From the NCBI RefSeq assembly GCF_002237555.1, contig NZ_CP022540.1, forward strand, positions 248,001 to 312,000: 64,000 nucleotides of DNA, written 5' to 3'. Positions within the stretch are counted from its first letter, which is position 1. Every line of letters starts with the position of its first letter. Position numbers and translations under genes: made by a program. Origin of the DNA: Antarctobacter heliothermus (GTDB lineage Bacteria; Pseudomonadota; Alphaproteobacteria; Rhodobacterales; Rhodobacteraceae). Shown piece by piece: positions 38,490 to 48,016 of this stretch. The notes below the pieces were generated by a model. It was given only the letters and a program-made list of their open reading frames with translations, was not told the DNA's origin and did not search any database.

Positions 38490-39083
38490 ATGACAGCCGA
38501 CCTCCTCCTTGCGCTTGCGCTTTTTGCCGCCGCCACCGTGTTCTCACCCGGGCCAAACAACCTGATGCTGATGACATCGGGGGCCAATTTTGGCCTGCGC
38601 CGATCTTTGCCGCATCTGGCCGGGGTGGCCTATGGCTTTCCGCTGATGATCCTGCCGGTGGGTCTGGGCGTGATGCAGGTGTTCGAGGTCTGGCCCCCCG
38701 CCTACACGCTGCTGAAACTCGTCTCTGTCGCCTATCTGCTGTGGTTGGCGTGGAAAATCGCCCATCAAGCCGCCCCCGGAGAGGCACAGGCCAACGCCCG
38801 CCCGCTCAGCTTTGTGCAGGCCGCCGCCTTTCAGTGGGTCAACCCCAAGGCGTGGTCCATGGCGCTGGGGGCCATCACGCTCTATGCCGCCAGCCGCGAT
38901 CTGTCCGCCGTCGCATGGGTGTCGGCCACCTATGCGGTGATCGGCACCGCCTCCGCCGTCGCATGGACGGTTCTGGGCACAGGGATGCGCCGCTGGCTGG
39001 CAGACCCGCGCCGCCTGCGCGTCTTCAACTGGACCATGGCAGCGCTGCTACTGGCCGCCATGGCACCGGTTCTGCTGGGCTAG
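38490..39083 (+). CDS. LysE family amino acid exporter
   Basis: A 197-residue polytopic inner-membrane protein. The N-terminal FAAATVFSPGPNNLMLMTSGANFG is the LysE/RhtB signature, and the later FQWVNPKAWSMALGAI is conserved. It should export an amino acid or similar compound; the divergent Lrp-type regulator would sense it. An in-frame ATG 10 codons earlier (38460) falls inside the putative operator, so ATG 38490 is preferred. Confidence 0.9.
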   Translation: MTADLLLALALFAAATVFSPGPNNLMLMTSGANFGLRRSLPHLAGVAYGFPLMILPVGLGVMQVFEVWPPAYTLLKLVSVAYLLWLAWKIAHQAAPGEAQANARPLSFVQAAAFQWVNPKAWSMALGAITLYAASRDLSAVAWVSATYAVIGTASAVAWTVLGTGMRRWLADPRRLRVFNWTMAALLLAAMAPVLLG

Positions 39084-39943
39084 GCACCTGCCAGAGGCAC
39101 ATGGATCTCCGTTATCAGATCGGCGGGCGCGGTGTCGCTTGGGTCGTTGAGATAAATCTCAAAGGGCGGGGAATCCGCGGGCGTCTCGCCGCTTTGCGGC
39201 AAGCCGGTGCAATACATGTGATCCCAGGCCGCCTGCAGCCCGGAATAAGGCCCCTTGAGCGTCAGAACAGCATGACGACCGCCCGGCAACAGCACCTCTT
39301 CGAGGTCAGACGGCATCGACACCCCATCCACCAAAATCACACCGGCGTGGCTGCGCAAGTCGGGTTCGGGCACGTCTGCCGGGCTGTCATAGTAGACACC
39401 CACCATGCCGCGCGCATGACCCCACAGGTTCTGAGCGGTAAAGACCGCCGCGACCTGCTGAAAGGCTCGGCCAATTTCTGGATAGGGGCCCTTGTGCGGC
39501 AATGCCGCCAGCCGTTGCGGCGCGCAGTCTCGGATTTCAAAAGGATACATCTGGGGAACTCCTTGTCGTAGGATCGGGGATTGCGGATCGGGCCGCCCAG
39601 CGGCACGAAACGCTGCGGGCGTCATGCCGTAGTGCCGCTGAAACACGCGGGCAAAACTGTCAGTGTTGGCATACCCCGCCCGCGCGGCCACCTGCGTCAC
39701 CGGCCAATCGGTCTGTACCAGCCAACAGGCAGCGCGATGGGCCCGAATGCGGCGCACCGCTTGGGCGCAGGTCTCTCCGGTCATGGCGTGATGCACCCGG
39801 TGCCAGTGGAATCGCGACATCGCCGCCACATCGGCCAGCGCATCCAACGACAGATCACCAGCGGGGTTGTCAAAAATGTACTGGATCACGCGGCGCAGGC
39901 GGTCCTCATAGGGATGCGCCCCTCTGGCTTCTTCTTGGTCCAA
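39080..39943 (-). CDS. AraC-family regulator with GyrI-like effector domain
   Basis: A 287-residue protein. N-terminal Ara[25 protein letters not shown] and [28 protein letters not shown]. The C-terminal half (about 130-287) has [20 protein letters not shown] and later strands of a GyrI-like (SOUL/Rob-type) ligand domain. It should activate or repress genes in response to a small molecule. Start is TTG 39943, with AGGAG about 9 nt upstream; other starts are less supported. It lies convergent with the LysE exporter. Confidence 0.82.
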   Translation of the reverse strand: MDQEEARGAHPYEDRLRRVIQYIFDNPAGDLSLDALADVAAMSRFHWHRVHHAMTGETCAQAVRRIRAHRAACWLVQTDWPVTQVAARAGYANTDSFARVFQRHYGMTPAAFRAAGRPDPQSPILRQGVPQMYPFEIRDCAPQRLAALPHKGPYPEIGRAFQQVAAVFTAQNLWGHARGMVGVYYDSPADVPEPDLRSHAGVILVDGVSMPSDLEEVLLPGGRHAVLTLKGPYSGLQAAWDHMYCTGLPQSGETPADSPPFEIYLNDPSDTAPADLITEIHVPLAGA

Positions 39944-39953
39944 ATACTCAACT
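39927..39953. repeat. AT-rich dispersed motif copy
   Basis: GCTTCTTCTTGGTCCAAATA followed by CTCAACT matches the motif at 35085. It overlaps the TTG start and leader of the AraC gene and lacks the GC hairpins. Confidence 0.45.
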
Positions 39954-40065
39954 CCTACGGCGCGTCCGGGCCTGTCCTCTGCATAACGCGGGACAGATCG
40001 ACAAATCTTGCTTTATTGCATCCGGAACGCGGCAAGGTCATATAGCGCCGTGCAAGGAGACGCCG

Positions 40066-41028
40066 ATGACCCATTACCTCGACTTCGAAAAACCGCTGGC
40101 AGACATCGAAGGCAAGGCCGAAGAATTGCGCGCCATGGCCCGGAACAGTGAGGACATGGATGTCGAGGCCGAGGCCGCCGCGCTGGACGGCAAGGCCAAG
40201 ACGCTGCTCAAGGACTTGTATGCCAAGCTGACTCCGTGGCGCAAATGTCAGGTCGCGCGGCATCCCGAACGTCCCCATTGCAAGGATTACATCGAGGCGC
40301 TGTTCACAGAGTTCACGCCGCTCGCCGGGGACCGCAACTTTGCCGAGGATGAGGCCATCATGGGCGGTCTGGCACGGCTGGACGACCGGCCCGTCATGGT
40401 GATCGGTCACGAAAAGGGCCATGACACCACTTCGCGCATCACCCGCAACTTTGGCATGGCCCGGCCAGAGGGCTATCGCAAGGCGTTGCGTCTGATGGAC
40501 ATGGCCGACCGTTTCGGTCTGCCGGTGGTGACGCTGATCGACACGCCGGGCGCCTATCCCGGCAAGGGCGCCGAGGAACGCGGCCAGTCCGAGGCCATCG
40601 CGCGGTCGACCGAAAAATGCCTGCAAATCGGTGTGCCGCTGGTATCGGTTGTGATCGGCGAAGGCGGCTCTGGCGGGGCGGTGGCCTTTGCCACCGGCAA
40701 CCGCGTCGCCATGCTGGAACATGCGGTCTATTCGGTCATCTCGCCCGAGGGCTGCGCCTCGATCCTGTGGAAAGACGCCGACAAGATGCGCGAAGCCGCC
40801 GAGGCGTTGCGCCTGACCGCGCAGGATCTGCACCAGTTGGGTGTCTGCGACCGCGTCATTCCCGAACCACTGGGCGGCGCCCACCGTGCCCCCGAAACCG
40901 CGATCGACGCGGTGCGGACCGCGGTCAATGCGCTGTTGCTGGATCTGGACGGCATGAGCCGAGAGGATCTGATCCGCTCTCGTCGGACCAAGTTCCTGAA
41001 CCTTGGGTCCAAGGGTCTGGCGGCCTGA
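40066..41028 (+). CDS. accA: Acetyl-CoA carboxylase carboxyltransferase subunit alpha
   Basis: A 320-residue AccA. The conserved helices [21 protein letters not shown] and the CoA/crotonase-fold segment [20 protein letters not shown], then [19 protein letters not shown], are typical. It carboxylates acetyl-CoA with AccD in fatty acid synthesis. The ATG at 40066 follows AAGGAGA; the large upstream frame is a shadow. A HEAT-repeat gene starts 4 bp after its stop. Confidence 0.95.
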   Translation: MTHYLDFEKPLADIEGKAEELRAMARNSEDMDVEAEAAALDGKAKTLLKDLYAKLTPWRKCQVARHPERPHCKDYIEALFTEFTPLAGDRNFAEDEAIMGGLARLDDRPVMVIGHEKGHDTTSRITRNFGMARPEGYRKALRLMDMADRFGLPVVTLIDTPGAYPGKGAEERGQSEAIARSTEKCLQIGVPLVSVVIGEGGSGGAVAFATGNRVAMLEHAVYSVISPEGCASILWKDADKMREAAEALRLTAQDLHQLGVCDRVIPEPLGGAHRAPETAIDAVRTAVNALLLDLDGMSREDLIRSRRTKFLNLGSKGLAA

Positions 41029-41032
41029 TCCG

Positions 41033-42217
41033 ATGCTGGACGGGCTGGACCGCGTGGATTGGGCCGGTCTGACACATGGCCGCGGCCCGGCCACGGATGT
41101 CCCCGCCGCGCTGCGGGCGCTGGCGCTTGGCGGCGCATCGCAGGCCGCGCGCGCCCTTGCCACGCTGAACGAAACGCTCTGCCATCAGGGCGGCTGCTAC
41201 ACCGCCTCCGCCGCAGCGATTCCCTTTGTGGCGGAACTGGCACTGCGGCCCGGGCCGCGCACCCCCAGCCTGCTGCACCTGTTGCGCGCCATCGCAGCAC
41301 CTGCCTGCGCGCGGATGCTGGCGCAAGGCCGGACCACGCGCGGCTACTACGCTGATGCGGCCCACAGCGCGGCGGAGCGCGACCATACCGGCACCTCGAC
41401 GCGTGTCGAGGCCGAATGCCACGTCGCCGTCGCCCGCGCCTTGCCCTCCCTTTTGTCCCTACTGGACAGCGACGACCCCGCGCAGGTGGCCGCGGTGCTG
41501 ATGCTGCTGGGCGAGTTTCCGTCCCTCGGGACCGACAGCACACAACGCATCACCGCCGCCATCAAGCGGTCCGACAATCCGGCGGTGCGGTGCGCCGGTC
41601 TGGCGGCACTGGGCCGCCTGTCGCGCTCTGTCGAGGTCGACCCCGCCGATCCGATCCTGCGGCGCTTGCTGGACCCGGCGCAGCCACTGCCGATCCGGGT
41701 CGAGGCGGCGCTGTCGATGACCGTGCAGGAAGCGGCCCGGCGCGACGTTCTGCTGGAGGGGTTGCGCCACAGTGATGCGCTGAATCAATCAGACACGGCG
41801 GACCGTGCGCTGTTCCCGCGCCCCGGCTGGACAGCGGACCGGGTCGCGACCTGTCTGGCCCGCTGGCGCGGCGGCGATGCGCAGCGGACCGAAACCGCGC
41901 AGGCGATCATCGCCGCACTGCCGCAGGCCCGCGCTGCGGGGGCCGCGACCACCGGGCAGACCCGCGCCCTGTTGGCGACACTGGCGGCAGGTGCCCCCAT
42001 CGAAGGGATGTTCCGCGGCCGCCGGAGGTCCATGCTGTCAGAGCTTGACCGGCAAGCGCTACAGGCCATCGCCGCGCAGGGCGACTGGATCTCCGGGGAT
42101 GTCCCCAACGCGATGTTTGCCACCCTGATGCGTCGCTGCGGTCTGCCCGACACAGCCCACGACCTTACCCGCTTTGCCACCCGTCCGGGTGCGCTGGCCC
42201 GTCTGCTGCGGCGCTGA
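41033..42217 (+). CDS. HEAT-repeat protein
   Basis: A 394-residue alpha-helical protein. The segments ALATLNETLCHQGGCYTASA near residue 42, LLSLLDSDDPAQVAAVLMLLG and NPAVRCAGLAALGRL look like HEAT or armadillo repeats. ATG 41033 is 4 bp after accA, so it may be cotranscribed with accA. Function unknown; a scaffold role is likely. Confidence 0.65.
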   Translation: MLDGLDRVDWAGLTHGRGPATDVPAALRALALGGASQAARALATLNETLCHQGGCYTASAAAIPFVAELALRPGPRTPSLLHLLRAIAAPACARMLAQGRTTRGYYADAAHSAAERDHTGTSTRVEAECHVAVARALPSLLSLLDSDDPAQVAAVLMLLGEFPSLGTDSTQRITAAIKRSDNPAVRCAGLAALGRLSRSVEVDPADPILRRLLDPAQPLPIRVEAALSMTVQEAARRDVLLEGLRHSDALNQSDTADRALFPRPGWTADRVATCLARWRGGDAQRTETAQAIIAALPQARAAGAATTGQTRALLATLAAGAPIEGMFRGRRRSMLSELDRQALQAIAAQGDWISGDVPNAMFATLMRRCGLPDTAHDLTRFATRPGALARLLRR

Positions 42218-42302
42218 CCTGTCATATTCCCCCACGCGAGCGTGATGCCCCGTCAGGGCTTTGTCGGGTGACAGCGCGCGGAACTTTGGCAATATCGCGT
42301 CC

Positions 42303-43016
42303 ATGGAACTGATATTCGCATATGGCGCGGGCCTCCTGACGCTGATCAACCCCTGCGTGGTGCCGGTGCTGCCGATTGTCATCGCCACGGCGTTGCAGGC
42401 CAGCCGCCTTGGGCCGCTGGCAATGGCCGCCGGGCTGAGCCTGTCGTTTGTCGTGCTTGGCTTGGGCATAACCGCCTTTGGCCATTTGATCGGGCTGGAC
42501 GTTGACACCGTGGCCAAGGCGGGCGCGGTCCTGATGGTGCTGTTTGGTCTGGCGCTGTTACTGCCGCAGGGCGCGGCCCTGATGGAAACCGCCACTGCCG
42601 GGCTGGCGGCGCGCGCAGACGCACAGATGGACCATGTAGATCGCAGCGGATTGCGCGGTCAGCTTCTGGGCGGGATGCTGCTCGGCGCGGTCTGGAGCCC
42701 CTGTATCGGCCCAACGCTGGGCGGGGCGATATCCTTGGCCAGTCAGGGGCAGAACCTTGGCTGGGCTGCGCTGATCATGGTGTTCTTTGCACTGGGTGTG
42801 TCGACGCTGATCCTTGGGCTGGCTTATGGCACGCGTGGCGCAATTGGCCGCCACAATGCCCGGATGCGCGCGCTGGCGATCCGTGCCCGCCCGATCCTTG
42901 GCGCAAGTTTTGTCGCTGTCGGCCTTGCGCTGTTTTTCAACTTTCACCACCTGATCGAGGGCTGGCTGGTTGGCGTTCTACCCGGCTGGCTGATCGACCT
43001 TTCGGTCGCCCTTTGA
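42303..43016 (+). CDS. CcdA/DsbD-type thiol-disulfide transmembrane protein
   Basis: A 237-residue membrane protein with six spans. Cysteines in LINPCVVPVLP and WSPCIGPTLGG form the redox pair characteristic of CcdA. It passes electrons to periplasmic thioredoxins, for example in cytochrome c biogenesis. ATG 42303 starts the first helix (MELIFAYGAG). The next gene encodes an exported thioredoxin. Confidence 0.88.
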   Translation: MELIFAYGAGLLTLINPCVVPVLPIVIATALQASRLGPLAMAAGLSLSFVVLGLGITAFGHLIGLDVDTVAKAGAVLMVLFGLALLLPQGAALMETATAGLAARADAQMDHVDRSGLRGQLLGGMLLGAVWSPCIGPTLGGAISLASQGQNLGWAALIMVFFALGVSTLILGLAYGTRGAIGRHNARMRALAIRARPILGASFVAVGLALFFNFHHLIEGWLVGVLPGWLIDLSVAL

Positions 43017-43039
43017 CCCTTTCTAGAGGAGACACCCCC

Positions 43040-43453
43040 ATGGACCGCCGCACGTTTCTGACGCTTACCGCAGGCAGCGCGCTTGCCCTGCCTTTTGCCG
43101 CCGCTGCCGCCCCGCTGGGCTACACTCCCGGGCTGGTGACACAGCGCCTTGGTCAGGGGGAGACGGTGTTTCTGGACTTCAAGGCAAGCTGGTGTACGAC
43201 CTGCGCTGCGCAGGACCGGGTGATCAAGGCGCTCAAGGATGAAAACGCGGCCTATGAGCAAAATATCACCTTTGTTGACGTGGACTGGGACACCTACGGC
43301 AAGTCCGATCTGGTCAAGTCGCTGCGTATCCCGCGTCGGTCCACACTGGTTGTGCTGAAGGGTGAGGCAGAGCTGGGCCGCGTTGTCGCGCAAACATCAC
43401 GCGCCGCGATCAAGGGGTTGATGGACACGGCGCTGGGTGCGGCGATGGCGTAA
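43040..43453 (+). CDS. Exported thioredoxin-fold protein
   Basis: A 137-residue protein with a Tat-like or Sec signal (MDRRTFLTLTAGSALALPF) and a thioredoxin domain. The active site CXXC is FKASWCTTCAAQ near residue 52. GAGGAGA precedes ATG 43040. It likely receives electrons from the CcdA-type protein 24 bp upstream and reduces periplasmic disulfides. Confidence 0.82.
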   Translation: MDRRTFLTLTAGSALALPFAAAAAPLGYTPGLVTQRLGQGETVFLDFKASWCTTCAAQDRVIKALKDENAAYEQNITFVDVDWDTYGKSDLVKSLRIPRRSTLVVLKGEAELGRVVAQTSRAAIKGLMDTALGAAMA

Positions 43454-43514
43454 GGGCTCGCGCCGCCACCATGATCAACGGTTGGAACGCGGGCGCGGCT
43501 GCCGCCCGTGGATA

Positions 43515-44180
43515 CTAGCCTGCCAGCATCCGCAGCCCCTGCGTGACGTCCGAGCGCACCGCCAGCCGCAATCCCGGCTCATCCCCGGCATTCAGCGCGG
43601 CGATGATCAGTCGGTGATACTGCGGCGCCTCTGACCGGCGCAGCCGCCCGTACAGCGCCCGCATCGTCGGCCCCAGTTGCAGCCAGACGGTTTCCGCCAT
43701 GGCCAACATCGCCGGGGCCTGCGCGCGCAGGTACAGGGTGCGGTGAAATTCCAGATTGGTCCGAATATAGCCGACCGCGTCGCGGTTCGACACCACATCG
43801 GCGATGCTGGCGTTGATCGTCTGAAGCCGCTCAATCAACGCGATATGCGCCCGTGGCAGCGCGCGCGAGGCCAGTTCCACCTCGATCAGGGCGCGCAGGG
43901 CCGCCAGTTCCTCGATCCGTTCGTTGGACAGTTCGGGGGTCGAGACCCTCCCGGAACTGGACATTTGCAACGCGCCCTCAGCCACCAGCCGGTTCACCGC
44001 CTCACGCGCGGGCGTCATCGAGACGCCAAATTCGCGGCCCAGACCGCGCAGGGTCAATGCCTGACCGGGGGCGATCTGGCCATGCATGATCCGCGTGCGC
44101 AGCCCGCGATAGACGCGGTCGTGGGCCGAAACGGCAACATCTGATCTGACGGTTCCTTGCATGGATGTGTTTGTGATCAC
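43515..44180 (-). CDS. GntR/FadR-type transcriptional regulator
   Basis: A 221-residue regulator. HTH with GLGREFGVSMTPAREAVNRLVAEGAL; C-terminal FCD/FadR-like domain with LEFHRTLYLRAQAP. Start GTG 44180 has GGAG upstream; ATG 44162 is an alternative. Its target is not obvious. It stands alone between the thioredoxin and J-domain genes. Confidence 0.85.
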   Translation of the reverse strand: MITNTSMQGTVRSDVAVSAHDRVYRGLRTRIMHGQIAPGQALTLRGLGREFGVSMTPAREAVNRLVAEGALQMSSSGRVSTPELSNERIEELAALRALIEVELASRALPRAHIALIERLQTINASIADVVSNRDAVGYIRTNLEFHRTLYLRAQAPAMLAMAETVWLQLGPTMRALYGRLRRSEAPQYHRLIIAALNAGDEPGLRLAVRSDVTQGLRMLAG

Positions 44181-44363
44181 GTTTCACGCTCCGGTCAATG
44201 GCGCTCAAACGCACACCCGGCCCCGCACGCCTTAACCTTTTGTTCAGAAACAAGCTGAAAATCATTCGCCGCGAATTTATAAACAGTTTGAGCGGCTTTT
44301 TTCCGGTCTGCGGGGGCAGGATCGGGGTGGAGCGCGCCACAGCTCTTGCCCGGAGGATTCGCC

Positions 44364-44852
44364 ATGACCCGCATCGCCCCCCAACAGGCCTACACCGTTC
44401 TCGGAGTGACGCCCGAGGATGACTTTGCCACAATCCGCAAAGCCTGGGTTCGGCTGGTCAAGGCAAACCACCCCGATGCCCTTGGCGGCGACATCGAAAC
44501 CGCGACGCGGCGGCTGTCGCGGATCAATGACGCCTACGACTCATTGCGCTGGCACAACCCGGAAAAGCAGCGCATCCATCAGGCGCGAGAGGCGCAACGC
44601 CGACAGGAAGCCCGCGCCGCGCGGACCCGGCATGTGGATGCCCTGCGCGCGGGTCGGCCAACGCCTACGGCCGATACATCCGCCCCGCGCGACGACACCG
44701 GCGAGGCGGCCTTTCCAAACCAACAGGCCCCCGCGCTGGTCGTGCGGCAGGGGCCAGGCAACCAGCTTGCCGAGAAGGCGCACCGCAAATACGGCGACGT
44801 TCAGAAGATTTGCGAAACTGCTACGCAGGCGATCATGACACGCACCGCCTAG
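44364..44852 (+). CDS. J-domain protein
   Basis: A 162-residue protein. The N-terminal DnaJ domain is AYTVLGVTPEDDFATIRKAW with the HPD tripeptide in KANHPDALGG. The rest is charged. J domains stimulate Hsp70 (DnaK) ATPase. Its stop overlaps the convergent peptidase gene. Confidence 0.8.
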   Translation: MTRIAPQQAYTVLGVTPEDDFATIRKAWVRLVKANHPDALGGDIETATRRLSRINDAYDSLRWHNPEKQRIHQAREAQRRQEARAARTRHVDALRAGRPTPTADTSAPRDDTGEAAFPNQQAPALVVRQGPGNQLAEKAHRKYGDVQKICETATQAIMTRTA

Positions 44853-45538
44853 TCGAACCGATACCGGTGCAGTTCCGTACCGTGTTCCTTCAGCCATTTG
44901 CGCGGCGCACGCCAATCGCCATACAGCGCCTCGACCTGCTGCCAGAACGCGGCCGAGTGGTTCATATGGGCCAGATGCGCCACCTCATGCGCCGCGACAT
45001 AGTCCAGCACCTGTGGATGGCCCAGAATCAGCCGCCAAGAATACATCAAGCCACCGTCATGGGTGCACGACCCCCAGCGCGAGCGCGTGTCGCGCAGCGT
45101 CAGGCGATTGTAGCCCCGCCCCAGACGCGCCGCATAGCGGTCTGACGCCTCGGACAGGCGGTCGCGCGCCCGCGTCCGCAGCCAGCCTTTCAGCCGGGCC
45201 GCGGCCTGTTCTTCGGGGCCGGGCACAAAAAGCACACCCGCCTCTTGCCGTACGGTGCGTCCGGGTCCAGTGCGAATCTCATGCGGCACGCCCTCGACCG
45301 GCAGCCGCGCGCCCGGCCCCACCATCACCGGACCTGACACATCCGCCAGCTGGCCGCGCAGCCAGGCCTCTTTGGCGCGCAGAAAGGCCACGCCTTCGGC
45401 CTCTGGCACCGCATTGGGCAGCGTCAGCGTCACACGCCCGTCCAGCCGCGAGACCCGCAGGCTCAACCGGCGGGCGCGCGCCGACCGGCGCAGCTGAACC
45501 GCGATCAATGGGTTGCCAGCCAAGGTAATCTGCCCCAT
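44849..45538 (-). CDS. YgjP-type metal-dependent hydrolase
   Basis: A 229-residue protein with the zinc motif AAHEVAHLAHMNHS (HExxH) near residue 183 and the preceding RSRWGSC conserved segment. YgjP-like metallopeptidases have poorly known substrates. The ATG at 45538 is used. The last bases (CTAG) are shared with the J-domain gene. Confidence 0.82.
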   Translation of the reverse strand: MGQITLAGNPLIAVQLRRSARARRLSLRVSRLDGRVTLTLPNAVPEAEGVAFLRAKEAWLRGQLADVSGPVMVGPGARLPVEGVPHEIRTGPGRTVRQEAGVLFVPGPEEQAAARLKGWLRTRARDRLSEASDRYAARLGRGYNRLTLRDTRSRWGSCTHDGGLMYSWRLILGHPQVLDYVAAHEVAHLAHMNHSAAFWQQVEALYGDWRAPRKWLKEHGTELHRYRFD

Positions 45539-45643
45539 ATGCCCTTAGCCTCGCTCCCTGCCGTCAAAACTTTTGACATCCGCCATCTGATATGGCAGGG
45601 GGCATAGATTGTCGACAGACACAAGAGTTGAAGGGGATCACCC

Positions 45644-45967
45644 ATGCCCAAGGAAGAATGGGGCACCAAGCGTGTCTGCCCCACCACCGGAAAACGGTTC
45701 TACGACCTGAACCGTAACCCGATCGTCAGCCCGTATACCGGCGAGGTGGTCAACCTCGAAACCGGCAAGCGCAGCATGATCGCGGCGGACGCCGCCGATG
45801 CGGCCAATCCGAAGACGAAGAAGGACGAGGAAGAGGCCGAACTGGTCGATGACGATGATGTCGGCGTCGAGCTTGAGGACGATGATGTTCTTGAGGACGA
45901 AGACGACGATGACGATGTTTCGCTGGACGAAATCGCCGACGTCGCCAGCGATGACGACGACTCCTGA
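45644..45967 (+). CDS. TIGR02300/FYDLN-type acidic protein
   Basis: A 107-residue protein. The conserved N-terminus is KEEWGTKRVCPTTGKRFYDLN with the FYDLN signature and Cys. The second half is an acidic tail rich in Asp and Glu. The family is typical of alphaproteobacteria and of unknown function. It is followed at 28 bp by a strong terminator and then tRNA-Ala. Confidence 0.85.
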   Translation: MPKEEWGTKRVCPTTGKRFYDLNRNPIVSPYTGEVVNLETGKRSMIAADAADAANPKTKKDEEEAELVDDDDVGVELEDDDVLEDEDDDDDVSLDEIADVASDDDDS

Positions 45968-45994
45968 CGCGAAACTCTTCGGGATTTTACTGCA

Positions 45995-46025
45995 ACGCCG
46001 GTCGGTTCTCCGACCGGCGTTTTTC
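45995..46025 (+). terminator. Rho-independent terminator
   Basis: ACGCCGGTCGG (45995-46005) pairs perfectly with CCGACCGGCGT (46010-46020) over 11 bp with a TTCT loop, followed by TTTTC. It ends the FYDLN gene. Confidence 0.88.
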
Positions 46026-46096
46026 GTGGGTCTGGCGGCGCGGCCATGCGGGGCCTGACCCCGATGTGAAATTCTCGACCCGCCGCGATTTTCCGC

Positions 46097-46125
46097 TTGA
46101 TCCCATCGTCGGCATTGCGTAATCA
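46097..46125 (+). promoter_or_regulatory. Possible tRNA-Ala promoter
   Basis: TTGATC (46097-46102) and TAATCA (46120-46125) are separated by 17 bp, 35 bp before the tRNA. The hexamers only partly match consensus, so it is a weak call. Confidence 0.35.
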
Positions 46126-46160
46126 CCCCGGCACGACGCCAGTGGCGTCGCCCAAGGAAC

Positions 46161-46236
<76 letters not shown>

Positions 46237-46349
46237 TTCCCGCCGATCTTGATCGTACCGGACCACCCTTTTCCCGATTTTCGGTTTGCGCGCTGCCAAA
46301 GCCACGCGCACCTGATCGCCACCGCGTGCGACATGACCGGGCGCATCTT

Positions 46350-46604
46350 TTAGTGGCAAATCACCAGGAACGAGGCAACCTGCTCCGTGACATCAACGGC
46401 GTAGGGATTCAGCGCGCAGCTGTCGTTTAGCTTGACCGTGGTCGCCTGATATACCTCGACCGTCTCACTTGTCGCCTCGAACACGTCGGACATGGTGATT
46501 GCGACGTCGTTCTGGCCATGGAAATGCGCGGCCTTGTGCAGCGCGAACAACAGCGATTGCGTACTTCCAAGTCGCCGTTCCGGTTGGAATGCAACGCAGT
46601 CCAT
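46350..46604 (-). CDS. Hypothetical protein
   Basis: An 84-residue frame from ATG 46604. It has no recognised family. Codon use looks coding-like, and the sequence (MDCVAFQPERRLGSTQSLLF) is not low complexity. It has Cys at 3 places and no signal peptide. It could be a real small protein or a chance ORF. Confidence 0.35.
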   Translation of the reverse strand: MDCVAFQPERRLGSTQSLLFALHKAAHFHGQNDVAITMSDVFEATSETVEVYQATTVKLNDSCALNPYAVDVTEQVASFLVICH

Positions 46605-46739
46605 CACGCGCCCCAAGCGCACGGCACGCCGACCAGTCGCCCCTCCCCTACGGCGGGCCACGGTCAGGGAAACCGGTCTTGCCCGATGGCAAATGCTCGC
46701 CTAACCTGAGACGCACGTTCTAAAATTCAGGATATCCAG

Positions 46740-47132
46740 ATGCATAGATTTTTTTGGCTAATGCTTTGCCTCTTGATGGCAAGCGGCGCGCATGAGGCCG
46801 CTGCGCAAAACAACAATTTCGCCGTCTACTTCAAAAACGAGTGCTGGCGGCGCATTCAAACAGCGATCCACGTTCGCGACATGTCCGGCAATTGGGTCAC
46901 CAAGGGTTGGTATATATTGGAACCCGGTGAACAGGCCTTTGTCGCCACAACAACCAACCGGATCTTTTATACCTATGGCGAGAGCATTGCGCCAATCAAC
47001 GAGCGGATCAACTGGGCCGGAACGGACCGGCATTACTACATTCGCGGGTCGTCCAATACTTATGGGTTCCGAACCCGCCGGATGGACATGTCGAACTGGG
47101 GTACATGGACCGAACGGTTCACCTGCAACTAA
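46740..47132 (+). CDS. Exported DUF1036-like protein
   Basis: A 130-residue protein with a signal peptide (MHRFFWLMLCLLMASGAHEA). The mature part has FAVYFKNECWRRIQTAIHVR and then WVTKGWYILEPGEQ. This matches the DUF1036 pattern, in which a small extracytoplasmic domain carries a Trp-rich GWxxLEPGE core. The function of the family is unknown. A strong terminator follows at 24 bp. Confidence 0.68.
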   Translation: MHRFFWLMLCLLMASGAHEAAAQNNNFAVYFKNECWRRIQTAIHVRDMSGNWVTKGWYILEPGEQAFVATTTNRIFYTYGESIAPINERINWAGTDRHYYIRGSSNTYGFRTRRMDMSNWGTWTERFTCN

Positions 47133-47155
47133 TCGCGCGGGACAATCCAATCAGC

Positions 47156-47196
47156 AAACAGCCAGCTGACGTTTTACGCCTGCTGGCTGTTTTCTT
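47156..47196 (+). terminator. Terminator after DUF1036-like gene
   Basis: AAACAGCCAGC (47156-47166) and GCTGGCTGTTT (47182-47192) form an 11-bp perfect stem with a 15-nt loop, then TTCTTTG. A/T flanks may allow bidirectional use with the convergent DUF2938 gene. Confidence 0.75.
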
Positions 47197-47241
47197 TGTC
47201 AGTCCTGTTTTCAGGACGCTGTGGACCAGGCGGCCCGAGAC

Positions 47242-47715
47242 CTAACCAACTAGGGCCACACCCCACATCCCAAGCCCGAAGACCGTATGCGCCACCAGAC
47301 CCATGCCGCGCGCCTTCCACGGGGTTGCGGTGCGCGACGCGGCCCAGCCCAGCCCCATGCCCGGCTGCAGCAGGAACCAGCCTGCGGTGATGGTCAGCAG
47401 CGAAAAGATCCAGACCGGGACAAAGGCAGGATCGCCAAACCACGCCCGTCCAGCGATCAGCGCAAAGATCACGCCATAGGCGATGCCCACCGCATAGTGA
47501 AAGACCCAGCCCAGCGCGCGCTCCCCGGCCACCGGGGCAGCCTGACCGATATCGTCATGAAACACCCGCCCCCGGAACAGATGCGCCACCCAGCGCCCGA
47601 CATTGCCCCAGTTCGGCCGAGGTTGCCCCGCGACGCGGGCCAGCAGCAAAGCCCATAGATCCATCGCAACGGTGCCGCCGATGCCGATCAGAATACCTGC
47701 GATGAGTACGCCCAT
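47242..47715 (-). CDS. DUF2938 family membrane protein
   Basis: A 157-residue protein with four hydrophobic segments. It begins MGVLIAGILIGIGGTVAMDLWALLL; the middle RPNWGNVGRWVAHL and RALGWVFHYAVGIAYG are characteristic of DUF2938. Function unknown. The ATG at 47715 follows a GGGGGAAAG stretch. Confidence 0.75.
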   Translation of the reverse strand: MGVLIAGILIGIGGTVAMDLWALLLARVAGQPRPNWGNVGRWVAHLFRGRVFHDDIGQAAPVAGERALGWVFHYAVGIAYGVIFALIAGRAWFGDPAFVPVWIFSLLTITAGWFLLQPGMGLGWAASRTATPWKARGMGLVAHTVFGLGMWGVALVG

Positions 47716-48016
47716 CCATCTTTCCCCCAAAACCTTGGGCCAACATGGGGCAATCGGCCGGGGGCTGCAATGTATCCCGCTGCCTGCTCCTCTATGCACG
47801 GAGGCAATTCGGACCCGGGTCGCCCTCGGCAATGTCGAGACCACCATCTGAACTCACTTGATCCGAATCCCCGAATCTGAGATTTTTTCCGTGCTACGTT
47901 ATCACTATCGTCTTCCTGTCTCCGCCTTGCGGCGTCAGCGCAATCGATACTGCTCTGACCTATGCCGGGCCGCAGCACTTCCGCGTGCGGCGCAAAACGA
48001 ACATGGAGACATCACG
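47716..48016. promoter_or_regulatory. Divergent region between DUF2938 and cold shock genes
   Basis: No gene is seen. The left part is GC-rich. The right part (about 47850-47930) is more AT-rich and likely holds the cold shock promoter, with a 5-prime leader of roughly 100 nt before ATG 48017. A TTGATC at 47858 is the best -35 guess, without a clear -10. Confidence 0.35.
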
